Source: Stromatinia cepivora (lineage: Eukaryota > Ascomycota > Leotiomycetes > Helotiales > Sclerotiniaceae). Taken from it: a DNA stretch of 64,000 nucleotides. A program made the translations under genes and the position numbers. The DNA lies in contig RCTD01000018.1 of NCBI GenBank assembly GCA_014898415.1, forward strand, positions 1,307,001 through 1,371,000. Direction: 5' to 3'. The notes beneath the pieces are model-generated. The model was not told where the DNA came from. It ran no database searches and worked only from the letters and a program-made list of their open reading frames with translations. Below, in pieces: positions 1 to 12,644 of the stretch. The number at the start of each line of letters is the position of its first letter. The first letter of the stretch is position 1.

Positions 1-900
1 ATTCGATATATGAAATCGTTGATTATTAAGAGATATAATTTCTATAATAAATACTTTGTTGATTCTTCCAAACCAAATAATTGTTGGTGTTGGAATTGTA
101 GTATTCATCTATATACTCCTTTATTGGCTTTCCTTTATCCTTTAGTAGATTACTATATTATTGCTTATCAGCAAAATTCAAAAGTAAGTTCTTTATTCAC
201 CCTTTACCTTTATAATATACTGATCATTGGTTGTATAATCCAAACAGGGATATAGAATTGCGATGAAGATGATATTGAAGATCGAGAAGAAAAGAGAAAT
301 TGTTCTTTCATCCCTATATCGTTGTTCCCTTTCTCTTCACTGTATTACTCATCGAAGTCCTCGAAAGGCCGAACGGAAAAAGTACATTGTGATTTCAAAG
401 AATGATAATGAAGATGAAAGAAAAAGAATAATGGAAAAAAAGAGAAGGAAAGAATGGATAGTATATTTAAAGAAAAAGGAAAGAAGGGATAGTCCTTTGG
501 CTTTTGTAGTATTGATAATATTAATAACTCTAATTGCTTTAATTGTTTTTTGTTTCTTGATTATTATAGATAATCTAAAGGCTCTTTTATTTGAACTTTA
601 AATTATTAAACTTAAAAAAAAGTTTATCCTTTTTTAAAAATAAAAAAATGAAGAACAAAAAAATAATCGACCTTGATTGTTCTTTATTTCCTGATGAATA
701 TAAAATATATAAATTGGAGTGCATTATGAAAAAATATAATAATCTGAAATACCAAATAGAACTTATTTCATCCACACCAAAAAAAAGAAATACAAACTCC
801 AGATTATTGTTATTCAAACTTTATGATTATCGTTATTCAAACTTTATAATCATTATTATTCAAACTTTATAATCCTATTATTTATATTTTATAAATTAAA
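1..900 (+). other. Antisense ORF region 3' of Copia pol (copy A)
   Basis: Downstream of the element-A RNase H, the opposite strand holds open stretches at 10-255, 263-601 and 591-872. Their translations match, residue for residue in places, those found downstream of copy B (10,804-11,720, minus strand). The shared peptide near 591 starts MNFKLLNLK. I do not recognise the family. The frames are broken between segments, so this is a decayed copy of a longer ORF or of another repeat carried inside the Copia element. Confidence 0.5.
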
Positions 901-904
901 AAAG

Positions 905-2170
905 GATTAGAAATGTTCAAACTTTTGTTTTATAAAATTCTTGGTGAATCTATTAATAATTATATCAATGATCGGTAGATAGGTTATATAAAAGTTCCCT
1001 TTTGAATATTCTTGATGTAATTATATATTTTGGATATCGATATAATATAGTTTCGTAATGATCCATTCGTTCTCATCAATTATCAATCTGATCACTTATT
1101 AATTATCGCAAAAGATCATTATAGACTCTTTCACTATTAGATCGATCTCTTTTAAGAAACATAAGATTGCTATAATTTCTTTTGATATATATTCGACTCC
1201 AAAAAGCTCTACTTCGATAATCAAAATAATCACAATATCTTATTTGAATACTTTCTATATAACTAAACCATCGAAAAAGGATATAATATACCTTTAGAAT
1301 AATCAATGAATATCTGAATCATCTATAAAAAAAGTGTTTGAAAAGATAAGAAATTATGATATTTGATTATTGTTATATTGAATTACAAGATACTTTGTAT
1401 TCTATAAATATTATAAACAATGATTAATAGCTTTTATATAATCGTTCGATGAATTGATCAAATAGTGGCTCAATTACGAAACAGCGAATAATATATCCGT
1501 TCTTATAATGATTGTAATATATAATATTGAATTTACTTTCTTTTAATATATTTTTATAATATATATAAGAACTTGACCCTGATTTTTCCGAAATACTATT
1601 ATTAGAAGTAATATACTTATTGTTTTATTTATTGTTTTAAATTTCTTAATAATCTTTTTAATATATATATTATGAACTAATTACAACTTTTTCTTGGATC
1701 AATTACAGAGTATATATATACCCAGAAACTATTTAGTGTTTCCCAGGTTTCGTAGTTTATATATAGCTTTGATTCCCTTAATGATCTTTGTAGCAACTGA
1801 TTCGTTTTTTTTATAATAAATAATCTGAACATTATCTATAAAGAAAAGAATTATAATAATATACTCTAGATTAATATATAAATATAATTCCTTTTTATAT
1901 TATATCAATTCTAGTTTTTTGAATATTCAAATAAAATCCTTAAACTATATAGTTAAGGAATCTTGTAGATTATACAAAACTCGATCGATTATAACATTTT
2001 TGTTTAGGATTTTGTATCTATCAGATAAATAATATATAACTGAAGTACCGAAAGGATTATATAGAATATTGACGAAAGCATTGATTATATCGTATTACTT
2101 TGTTTCGAGATTGTATTTAACGATGATTATTATTACGATTCGGAATGATCGATTTATTAATATAGCAGTG
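905..2170 (-). pseudogene. Copia reverse transcriptase/RNase H relic (element A)
   Basis: This stretch is the inverted counterpart of the clearer reverse transcriptase and RNase H relic in copy B (about 9,470-10,715). It is dense in stops and was identified by nucleotide similarity to copy B rather than from a readable frame. It belongs to element A, lying 3' of its gag-pre-integrase segment. Confidence 0.6.
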
Positions 2171-4806
2171 TAAATAATCTTAATAATACTCTTAACCTGG
2201 AGATCTCCTTATACTACTAAATGTAAATAGCAATAAATGATTAAATCTTAATCATTATATTTATATATAAACACCCATTAAAAGGGAATCGGTTTTGAAG
2301 GTTCCGATCTAGAATCGATTTTATGTCAGGTTTTCTTAGCCTTAAGATTATTAATCTCAAAATCGCAATTCTATTTGAATCAATATCCTATTTGATGATC
2401 TTCTAATTAGTAATAAAAACGAAGTAATTTTGGAGCTGCAAATGTATAAATTCGAGAAAATAGTATTGTTTGTAATCTATTGATTGTAGATTAAATGGAA
2501 GACAGTGATGGTTTTGCTTCAATTCCAACGGTGATTACACTATGAATTGTTATAAATTAAGAATACTCCTTTATATCGTTTATTCCTTATTAATTAGATT
2601 AGAATATAGAATGAAAGTTATTTAAATAAGATAATTCTATTGAACTTATTCTTTAAGATATAATAGTTTTTATATAGAATTCAATATTGGAATTGCTTTT
2701 TTGGTGGCGTTATTGTATACACAATTGCTTTTGTGTACATACTAGTTGCTCTGGGACACGAGAGCCAAATGACTTCCGAAAAAGAGGTGATTTCGAATAA
2801 TAATCGTATGATTGAAATTCAAACGGATTGATCTGAGCCCTAGGTATTTCAATCCTTATAATACAAGTTTTTTTAAGTATCTATTCGAGATTATAAATCT
2901 ATAAATCCTTTATGAATCGATCAAATGAATATATAGAATATAGCAATCTTTATAATAACTGGATTTCCTTTATGGAATATTCTAATTGATTATTCCAATA
3001 TATATATTTCCTTTTGAAATATTGAAATTAATTAATTGAAACAATCTCTAAATTACTTTTGTATATACCATAAAGAATTTCGATAATACAATTAATAAAC
3101 TTATACTCTATATTCCCTATATCAATATATTCGATGAGATTGGGATCTGTATTATTATTACAAATATTTTTTTGAATAATACCAATATCTTTACCTATAA
3201 AATATAATTGCTTTTCAATGAAAGAGTTGGCTTCTTTAGTTTCTTCAATAAAAGGATCGATTAGTATTTATATATCTTCATTGTATGTTTTATCCTTATT
3301 ATCTAAAGAATTAAATGGATTAGATAATTCTAGATCGATTTCTTTATTTCTATTATCATTTCTTAAATTTGCATTTATCTTTGAAACCAGTTCATTTATA
3401 GATAATAAATCTGAAGTACATTTGGTAGATAAATCAAGGGCTTTTTGATCTATGAAAATAGATAGATAAATAAAGTCCTTATAATTATTCTCGTTTTGAA
3501 TGATCGTCCCATCCAATTCGATATAATCTTGTAGATTAAAAACTTTAGTAAGCTATTTAAACTCTTTTATAATATAAATATCAATTATTCGATTAATAGA
3601 ATCCATACAATAAATGAATTCCTTATTGAATGTTATATTTCGAATAATAATAATTCTATTGAGCTTAGATATTTATATATAATAAATCAATATATCTGAA
3701 ATATAGCCCATTAAATACCCAATATATACTTAAGGATTAGTTTTGTATTATTTCCTATTAATTCCAGTTTCTTTGTTTTTATTCAAAAAATAAACTCGAT
3801 ATTTATATTTGTAGATTTCATTTCAATTGGAACAAAAATCGTTAAATATTTTCTTTACAAATAAAGAATTATTTTTGCAAAAATAATTATAGAATCATAT
3901 ATTAAATACCTTATTAAACGATTTGAAAGATTTGGTTTTCAAAGAACTTATATTATATAAATAAATAACAATTTGTATCACTTTTATTCATAATTTGTTC
4001 GGTAAATCTATTATGATCTATATTTTTATTTGTTTTGTAATTATTTCTTATCCTATACGTTTTAATCCTTTATTGGGTTTATATATATAAAATAGGGATA
4101 ATTCGAGTTCGATACCTTTTTATTTGATTTATTTCTCAAATAATGTTGTTTTTATAATTCTAATGATAGATGTATTATTATTCTATTTAATCATTATGAT
4201 CGTTAGGCTATATTTACAATAAACTCAGATTATAAAGTTTTGGATGATTATAAATACTTTATTGTATATTTTATAATAGATTGGATATGAAAAGATTTTA
4301 TTATAATATATTTTTTTGATTAATAGAAGTTATAATGCATTATTATATTCTTTATTGAAATCAAAAAGATTCTATTGAATTTTGTAGAAGGATTGAGGTA
4401 ATTGGTGATCATTTGGAATACAAGAAATGATTTGTTTTGTATAAGTATAAATGTAATTAGTGTAATTGGAATGAATGATACCTTTTATTTTAACGTTTTG
4501 TATTGTAAATACTAAATATTCAAAAACTTCCTTCCTTAAATATCCAAAACATTTATATCATATTTCATTCATATCTTCTCTTGAAAGAAATGGATTGTAA
4601 GAATAATGAAATACTTTGTTTATTTTTTTATTCATTGTTGAATATATTATAAAAGGGTTGCTTATAGGAATAAATAAAAGAGTACTTGAATAAATAGAAA
4701 ACGGTTTGTATTCTAAAAATATAAGATTTTCAGTACAAATGTATTGAATAACTATTATATTATTTGTATAATCTCCTTTACAAAGAGTATAATTATATCC
4801 TGAAAA

Positions 4807-5088
4807 TTATAGGCCGGTTTTCTTCAATCGAGCTTCTGAGATGATATTGATATGAAAACTAGGGATAAATATTATATTGTTCAAGATTAGATTATTATTA
4901 GGATAATCTTCTCTTTTAATGATCCCTTTGATAATATGAACCCTGTATCCTAGGATTTGGAAACTAGAAATATTTACTTTTACAAGATCATTGGGATCGG
5001 ATAATTGATATCGATGATCATTCAATAGAGATATATTATTCATAATATATATAACACCACAATTATCGAGTAAAATACTATTGAACAA
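4807..5088 (-). pseudogene. Copia gag-pre-integrase fragment (element A)
   Basis: A 93-codon open stretch resembling the segment between protease and integrase of fungal Copia polyproteins. It starts with a DNCGVIYIMNN segment, which corresponds to the DSGATxHVxN protease motif with the Asp retained. It ends with FHINIISEARLKKTGL, which matches the common FHVNIVSxxxLxxxG motif that precedes the gag-pre-integrase zinc region. It lies on the same strand as, and upstream of, the reverse transcriptase of element A, the expected Copia order. It is a fragment without function. Confidence 0.75.
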
Positions 5089-6605
5089 ATAATATACTTT
5101 TACTACTATAAAATATACCCCTAATTAATTATATCGAATATCCAAAATAATAATATTGATTAAAGGTCCTAAAGGATTAATAAAACCTTTCATCCATTTC
5201 CTTTTGATCCAATCAAAATGAAATTACTTTTATAAATACAATCTTGCTCGATCCCTAATTGCTTGTAATTCGTTTTCACTGAATACCTTTTTGAATAATG
5301 GATTGATCCTTCTAATAAATGCTAACTCTATAGCTTTACAATTATATACAATATAATCATAATCAATTCCATTATTCCATTCAGATTCGATTCTGCAAAG
5401 ATATTCCCAGATCTTCTTGATCCCTTAATTGCTTCCAGAATTGATATTCTTCTTATTCTTCTTAAATCTTTTATTATTTTGAAAAGAAATAAATATAAAA
5501 TATACTCCTCTTTTAGCTTTTAAGGAAATAGAATCCTGGAAAATTAATTCTTCAAAAACATCTCCGAATTGCTTAAATGAGAGATTGAATAATCCAAGTT
5601 AATTGTTTATCTCGATCTATATAATTATAGTATTTATTTAGATTAAAAGTATTCTAATATCAATAGTTTGTAGAAAAGTATTGATAACAATTTTATTCTA
5701 TATTTCAATGATTTTATATATAAAAACTTTGATATAGACTATAATCCAATTTTTGTATTATTTGATAAAATCGATTTTATCGAATGAGATTTACATTAAA
5801 ATAGATCGATATTCTTATAATATTATAAGTTTAATAGTAATTACCATAAATATAAGTTTCTTTTTGAATATATTAATGATCATCTTGAATAAAAGAATTA
5901 TAATATCTTAATTGAGAATAGATAACTTTATAAAATATATTTGATCAATTGATAATTCGATTTACTTATAAATATCCTTGAAAACTTTGTAATTCTATAT
6001 ATATTCTTATTATCAATATCAATACTTTAATTAAAGAGAAACAAACTCAAAGGAGATTTCTTAAAAGATAATTAAAAATAAAACAATAAATCTATTAGAA
6101 ATAAATCCCAATATATTACTATCAGAATCTTTCATCTTTGTATCTCCATTAGCATTTTTTCTGGATTGGATTGCTACGAGATATTCCAAGAATTCCTTTT
6201 GGTATTAAATTTGTTTTTTTTGATCGTATTTAATTTGGAGATCGATAATAGAAGATAAAACAAATAGTTTGACTAAAAGCCAATCGACCTAAGCACGGAT
6301 AAACTCACTCATCAGATCGAAATTTGAAATGAATATCACTAATATAAAAACAAATAGATCATTCTTTAGATTAATTGAATCCCAAATTCCTTAAACTTGA
6401 CACTTATTTTTCAAGTGTAGATACTATTCCAATTATTGAGTACAAATTATAAAAAGAAGATCGTTTTGATCCTTTGCTATATTGAATGAAGATAACTGAA
6501 TTGATATGAATATTAAATTATAGATAAAATAAGAATGATATTTTAAGAATAATCCCTTGAGTACTTAGTAATTATCGAATAGAAAGTTATATAGATTTTA
6601 AAAAC

Positions 6606-6620
6606 TACCGGGCTCATAAT
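6606..6620 (-). other. Putative primer-binding site (initiator Met half-tRNA)
   Basis: Immediately inside the LTR, the minus strand reads ATTATGAGCCCGG. The complement, GGGCTCATAA, is the anticodon stem-loop sequence of eukaryotic initiator methionine tRNA. Drosophila copia and yeast Ty5 are known to prime from a cleaved initiator tRNA fragment in this way. The match and its position are seen in the sequence; the use as a primer is inference. Confidence 0.65.
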
Positions 6621-6929
6621 TATCACAGGATAATATGATTATACAGTACTTTCAGGGATCGTTGAATAAATAGTACACGTAATTAATAGAGTAAAAGAAT
6701 TGAATAATTTACCCTTGATTATATAAATCAAGAACTATATATATAAAACAAATGAATGATTATCTAGCCGATATATACCTTAATTAGATTAGATCTTTGT
6801 TTATTAGTATATCAGGATCACCTTATCAATTGATGGATTGGTAAGGGCTAGTAAATCCTTTATTCCGATTGGAAAGCATATGCTTTGATCCTTCATAAGA
6901 TACAGGGGATTGCGGGGCTTTCCGTGACA
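6621..6929 (-). repeat. LTR of Copia family A/B (putative 5' LTR of A)
   Basis: A 309-bp repeat that on the minus strand begins TGTCACGG and ends GTGATA, which fits a TGTCAC...GTGACA terminal inverted pair with one C-to-T change. It is related in inverted orientation to the 361-bp copy at 12,645-13,005. The minus-strand sequence directly after it matches a half-tRNA primer site. These points make it the 5' LTR of element A. The flanking five bases (ATAAT and AATAT) do not form a clean target duplication. Confidence 0.7.
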
Positions 6930-7746
6930 AATATATAATGAAAATATATAAACATTAATCGATTTTTCTATTGAAGAAACTGAAGAAGTTGATTTTTTCA
7001 TTAAAGAATAATTATATTTTGTAAATAAAGATATTGATATTATTTAAAAAGATACCTATAATAATAATACAGATCCCGATCTTATTGAATATATTGATAT
7101 AAAGAATATAAAATATAAGCTTATTGATTGTATTATTGAAATTCTTTGTAGTATATATAAAAATGATCTAGAGATTGCTTCAATCGATCAATTTCAATAT
7201 TCCAAAAAAAAGCATATACATTGAAATAATCAATCAGAGTATTTTGTAAAAGAAATCCAATCATTACAAAGACTGCTATGCCTTATATATTCATCTAATC
7301 GATTTATAAAGGATTCGTGGATTCATAATCTCGAATAAATATTTAAGAGAACTTGTATTATAAAGATTGAAATATTCAGGGTTCAAATCAATCTATCTAA
7401 GTTTCAATTATATGATTATCACTCGAAATCATCTTTCTTTTAGAAGTCATTTGGTTTTCATATCTTAAAGCAATTAGTATATATACAAAAGCAATTATAT
7501 ATACAATAACACTATTAAGGGAACGATTCCAATATTAAATTCTATATAAGAATTATTATATCTCAAAGAATAAACTCAATAGAATTACCCTATTTAAACA
7601 ACTTTTATTCTATATTCTGATTTGATCAATAAAGAATAAATAATATAAAGGAGTATTTTCAATTTGTAATAATTTATAATATAATTATTATTAAAATTGA
7701 AACAAAATTATCATTGTTTTTCATTTAATCTATAATCAATGAATTA

Positions 7747-9125
7747 CAGTACTAGTCAACTTATATTACCCCACAACCTAATTTCAGTTTTTTTATATAT
7801 TCAACATCTACCTTTCAACTTAATTATAAAATCAACCATTAATTATTATAATCTAAAATTTGAATATATTGAAGTTCTATATCTATACTATTCCCCAAAA
7901 AAAATTCAAATCCTTATCGTTCCACAATTAATCAATATTTTGTATACCAGCCCCCTACCGCAATACAGATTTCAATTCTATCAGGTATATTCACTTCTAA
8001 TTTATCGAATAATTCTTGATCTAATATATCCCAAACTATTTATAAACAACTCTCTAACCTTTATTTAGCATATTCCGATTCACTTTTGTTGATTACAATA
8101 TCAAGAAACATTTTATATAATTTCATTTTTAAAGTCTACCAAATATATTCAATAGGATTGAGATTAAAAAAATAAAGAGGTCAATCCTTCAATATTGGGA
8201 TCCCTTTCTTTTGAAACCAATCCTATATTTTGTAAATACAATAAATAAAAGCATTATCCTATATAAATTTATACCCTGGATCCAATCTTTCAAAAGCAAA
8301 GCCTACTTCAATATCAAAGACCTCGAGATATAAATTAGCACTATACCCATATTTTTTATTTTCAAAATCTCTATTTATTATATATAAATTACTCCTCCCA
8401 AAATCCCAAAAGCCTCTCTAGATTATAATCTTTATATTCTTATTCGTATCATATATTTGAACCATTCTAGGTTCTCATTTCTGAACGGGAGTGCGGAAGC
8501 ACTATTCTTCTTTTTTACCCCGTCTCTGCTTTACAGAGTATTCGTCGTTCTATACAACTAATCCCTATTCCTCCATTATCAACCCTCTATATATTAGGCA
8601 TTATACAAGCCATTTGAGTATATATACCTGGATAAGTTCTGGCCGCTTTTTACACTTCCAATTGATGATTCTATAAACCTTCAAAATCTTTTTAATAATA
8701 GAAATACTACATTTAAGATCTACAATTGTTTTTATTTATATATAGATTGATTTTGAATATAATCAAATATATCGAATTAGTATACATTCTTCTCTTTCTG
8801 TATAAGATCTAATTCGAAAAGTATGAAATAAATTTATTCCTTTATTATATAATATATCTTACTATAGAATATAACAAACAGTTCACACTTCGAGATTGAG
8901 ATCAATTACAATATAATAAGGATTAGAATTATTAAAAGCTTTACCAATAATTTTGCTACATAAATATAGAGTAAGATACTTAAAAGCTAGTTTCCTTTTA
9001 ATATTCAAGATTCTGGGAATACGTTATAATACTATTGATAAATAAATAATAAAGAGAGTTGAAATTCAATTCGCGAAATTTACGCGTTTTTAAGGTTTTG
9101 GGGTAATATAAGTGCACGGTTACTG
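7747..9125 (-). mobile_element. Tc1/mariner DNA transposon, copy 1
   Basis: A 1,379-bp element flanked by TA (7,745-7,746 and 9,126-9,127). The ends are inverted: the left begins CAGTACTAG and the right, reverse-complemented, begins CAGTAACCG. Beyond a seven-base variable patch they share ACTTATATTACCCCA. A decayed DDE transposase lies on the minus strand. DNAFIY (about 8,248-8,261) corresponds to the second catalytic Asp, and FNLNPIEYIW (8,168 downwards) to the PDLNPIEHIW box. A Trp codon before PLY and one after EYIW are now stops. It is inserted in Copia B; copy A shows the uninterrupted site. Confidence 0.92.
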
Positions 9126-9469
9126 TACAGACAATATCATTTCCTCGAATTCATATATTTGCAATTCCAAAATTACCTCGTTTTTACCACCAATTAGAAA
9201 ATCATCAAATAGAATATTGATTCAAATAGGATTACGATTTTGAGATTAATAACCTTAAAGCTAGGAAAATTTGATATAAAATCGATTCTGGATCGGAATC
9301 TATAAAACCGATCCCTTTTCAATAGATATTTATATATAAATACAATGATTAAGGTTTAATCATTTGTTACTGTTTATATTTAATAATATAAAGAGATCTT
9401 CAGATTAAGAATACTATTGAGATTATTTATACTGCTATATTAATAAATCGATTATTCCGAATCGTAATA

Positions 9470-10715
9470 ACAATTATCGTTAAATATAATCTCGAAATAA
9501 AGCAATACAATATAATCAATACTTTCGTCAATATTCTATACGATCCTTCTAATATTCTAATTATATATTATCTATCTAATGAATACAAAATCCCAAACAA
9601 AAATGTTATAATCGATCGAGCTTTATATGATCTACAAGATTCCCCAATTATATAGTTTAGGGATTTCATTTGGATACTTGAGAAACTAGAATTAATATAA
9701 TACAAAAAGGAATTATATTTATATATTAACCCAAAGCATACCATTATAATTCTTTTCTTTGTAGATAATGTTCAGATTATTTATCATAAGAAAAACGAAT
9801 TAACTGTTACAAAGATCATCGAAAGAATCAAAGTTATATATGAATTACAAGATCTGGAAAACATTAAATGGTTTTTAAATATATATATACTTTGTAATCG
9901 ATTCAAGAAAAAGTTATAGCTAGCCCATAACATATACATTGAAAAGATTATTAAGAAATTCAAAGCAATAAACAATACAGCAAGCACATTACTCCCGATA
10001 ATAGTATTTCGGAAAAATCATGATCAAGCTCCTATATATATTATAAAAATATATCAAGAAAAAATAGATTCAATATTATATACTATAATCACTATAAAAG
10101 CAGATATATCATTCGCTGTTTTATAATTGAACCACTATTTGATCAATCTATTGAATGATTATATAAAAACTATCAATCATTATTTACAATATCTATAAAA
10201 CATAAAATATCTTGTAATCCAATATAACGATGATCAAATACCACAATTTCTCATTTTCTCAAATACTTCTTTTACAAATGATCCAAATACTTATTGATTA
10301 TTTCAAAAGTACATTATATCCTTTTTCAATGATTTAATTGTATAAAAAGTATCCAAACAAGATATTATAATCATCTCGATTACCAAAACAGAACTTCTCG
10401 AAATCGAATGTATATCAAAAGAAACTATAGCAATTCTATATTTCTTAAAAAAAATTGATTTAATAATGAAAAAGCCTATAACAATCTTTTACAACAATCA
10501 ATAAGTGATCAGATTAGTAATTGATGAGAACGAACGGATCATTACGAAATTATATTATATCGATATTCAAAATATATAATTATATCAAAAATATTCAAAA
10601 GGGAACTTTTATATAATCTATCTATCGATCACCAATATAATTGTTAATAAACTCATCAAGAATCTTACAAAACAAAAATTCGAATACTTTCGATCCTTTT
10701 TCAATTTATAAAATA
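9470..10715 (+). pseudogene. Copia reverse transcriptase and RNase H relic (element B)
   Basis: The plus strand preserves a recognisable Copia pol C-terminus across several stops. The RT portion has RALYDLQDSP (RALYGLKQSP in the family) near 9,620 and LFFVDNVQIIY (the FVDDIxxxY catalytic box with one Asp changed to Asn) near 9,755. Then follow LENIKWFLNIYI (LGELKWFLGIRI) near 9,860 and KADISFAV. The RNase H portion has KVSKQDIIIISITKTELLEIE (SKQDTVTTSSTEAELLAL) near 10,350-10,400, YNNQ, and a closing LTKQKFEYFRSFFNL. This is a non-functional relic. Confidence 0.85.
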
Positions 10716-10734
10716 TAAACAACAAAATTATAAA

Positions 10735-10800
10735 GTTTGAATAACAATAATTTAGAATTTGAATAATGATAATTATAAAGCTTGAATAACGATAATCTGA
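10735..10800. repeat. Short tandem repeat after Copia B pol
   Basis: Three to four imperfect copies of a roughly 22-24-bp unit based on TTTGAATAACGATAAT lie directly after the RNase H relic. The inverted equivalent is present next to copy A at about 815-875. The repeat is therefore part of the element. Confidence 0.6.
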
Positions 10801-10803
10801 AAC

Positions 10804-11720
10804 TCATAATTCTTTTTTTAGTATAAATGAAATAAATCCTATTTGGTATTTTAAATCATTATATTTTTTTATAACACATTTCAATTCGTTTACTTTATAT
10901 TTATCGAAAAACAAAAAATAATTAAGGTTAATCATTTCTCCATTCTTCATTTTCCTATCCTCAAAGAAGGATAAACTTCTTTTTAAATTCAATAGCTTAA
11001 AATTCAAATAAAAGAGTTTTTAGATTATCCATAACAATCAAAAAACAAGAAACAATTGAAACAACCAGAACTATTAATACTATTAATATTATAAAAACTA
11101 AAGGATTATCCCTTTTTTCCCTTTTCTTTGAATATATTATCTACCTCTTTCTTCTTTTCTTTTTCATTACTTTTTCTCTTTTATTCTTATTATTGTTTTC
11201 CGAAATTATAATATACTTTTTCCATTTGGTTTTTTGAGGATTTTGGTAAGTAATACAATAAGAAAAAAAAGAATGATAATATAAAAACGAAAGAACAACT
11301 TTTTTTTTCTTTTCGATTTTTAATATCATTTTTATTGCAATTCTGTATTCCTGTTTGAATTATATAATCAACGATCAATATATTATAAAGGTAAGAGGTA
11401 AATGAAGAATTTACTTTTGAATTTTGTTAATAAATAGCGATATAATAATCTATTAAAGAATAAAGGAAAACTAGTAAAAAAGTATATAAATGAATACTAC
11501 AATTCCAATATTAATAATTATTTGGTTTGAAAAAATCAACAAAGCATTCATTATAAAAATTATGTTTTTTAATAATCAACGACTTTATATATCGAATATA
11601 TAGATAATTGTTTTTTTCCTTACAATTCCTTTTATCTTTTATTTTGATTAAAAAACCAACAACTTTCAATAACCTTTTTTCTCTCTTTTCTTCATCCAAT
11701 TCATTATCCAAAAAACCCAA
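10804..11720 (-). other. Antisense ORF region 3' of Copia pol (copy B)
   Basis: Minus-strand open stretches at 11,720-11,511, 11,378-11,141 and 11,007-10,804 match those on the plus strand at 1-872. The upstream stretch contains a charged segment, LDNELDEEKREKRLLK, and further on IIKKHNFYNECFVD, which pairs with IIKRYNFYNKYFVD in copy A. The downstream one begins MNFKLLNLKRS. It lies between the RNase H end and the putative 3' LTR and runs opposite to pol. Product unknown. It could be an accessory antisense gene or a different repeat trapped in the ancestor of both copies. Confidence 0.5.
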
Positions 11721-12644
11721 TATTGAAGAATCGAATAGATCGTTATTATCAAATGAAGAAACCCTTTCTCTTTTTTTTTCTTTATCGAATAACCCTTACT
11801 TTGATAATTATAAATACAAAATTAATAAAACCTTTCAATTATATAATAGAATTCAAGAATGAAATCTACCTCCAAATTATTATTTGAACCTATAACAAAC
11901 AATTAATTATAACAAATAATAATTCCTTCAACAAAAGAAAACGATTTCTGAAATAGATAATTATATATCATTTTAGAAATAGATTTAATTAAACTATATT
12001 CCTAAAGATCAATATTTTGGTTTGTTATCTATATTGAACTTATTAATTCTCTTTACTTGATTTATTAATCCTTCAAAACAATATTGGAATCTTCTTTTAT
12101 ACTCGATTCTCTCAAAGTTTTCTTCTCAACCGCCATTTACTTAATATAATTGAGATTCACTTATTTAACCTTTTTAAACCCCAAAATCTTAAATATAATA
12201 ATAATCAATAAAAACTTAATTAAAACAAAAACAAGAATATAAAAAAGGAATCCATATACTTTTAAAAAAATTCATTCATTTTACTTTGTTATCACAATCA
12301 ATATATTATAACCTAATAACTATATACATTCTCAATTACTACACCACAAGATCGATCATTCATTTATATTCTCCCGACAGAAAACTTTCTTTTTATTATT
12401 CAAAATTTTGATTTCGAAGAATATCGCAAATAGTAAACCAAAAACCAAAAGAAATTTATGATTTATATATAATCAAATTCTTCTTTATTCCAAAAATATC
12501 AGAATCATTTCAAATTTATATATTATATTATTCCTTTATTGATGTCTATCTATAATCATTTCGTATATTCATTCACGAATCATATGAATTGTCATTTTCT
12601 ATACCTTTCCATTTGTTTCAGATCGCTTTTCGATTTGGAGGATG

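Larger units (their letters stand above)
1..6929 (-). mobile_element. Copia retrotransposon relic A
   Basis: Decayed Ty1/Copia element reading on the minus strand. From its 5' side it has a putative 5' LTR (6,929-6,621), a putative tRNA primer site, a gag-pre-integrase/protease-like segment (5,088-4,807), a region expected to hold integrase, then reverse transcriptase and RNase H (about 2,170-905). The part from about 3,300 down to 1 matches copy B in inverted orientation (about 6,930-11,620). Its 3' LTR would lie left of the window. All frames are broken. The family assignment rests on clear RT/RNase H homology visible in copy B; the outer limits are inference. Confidence 0.75.
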
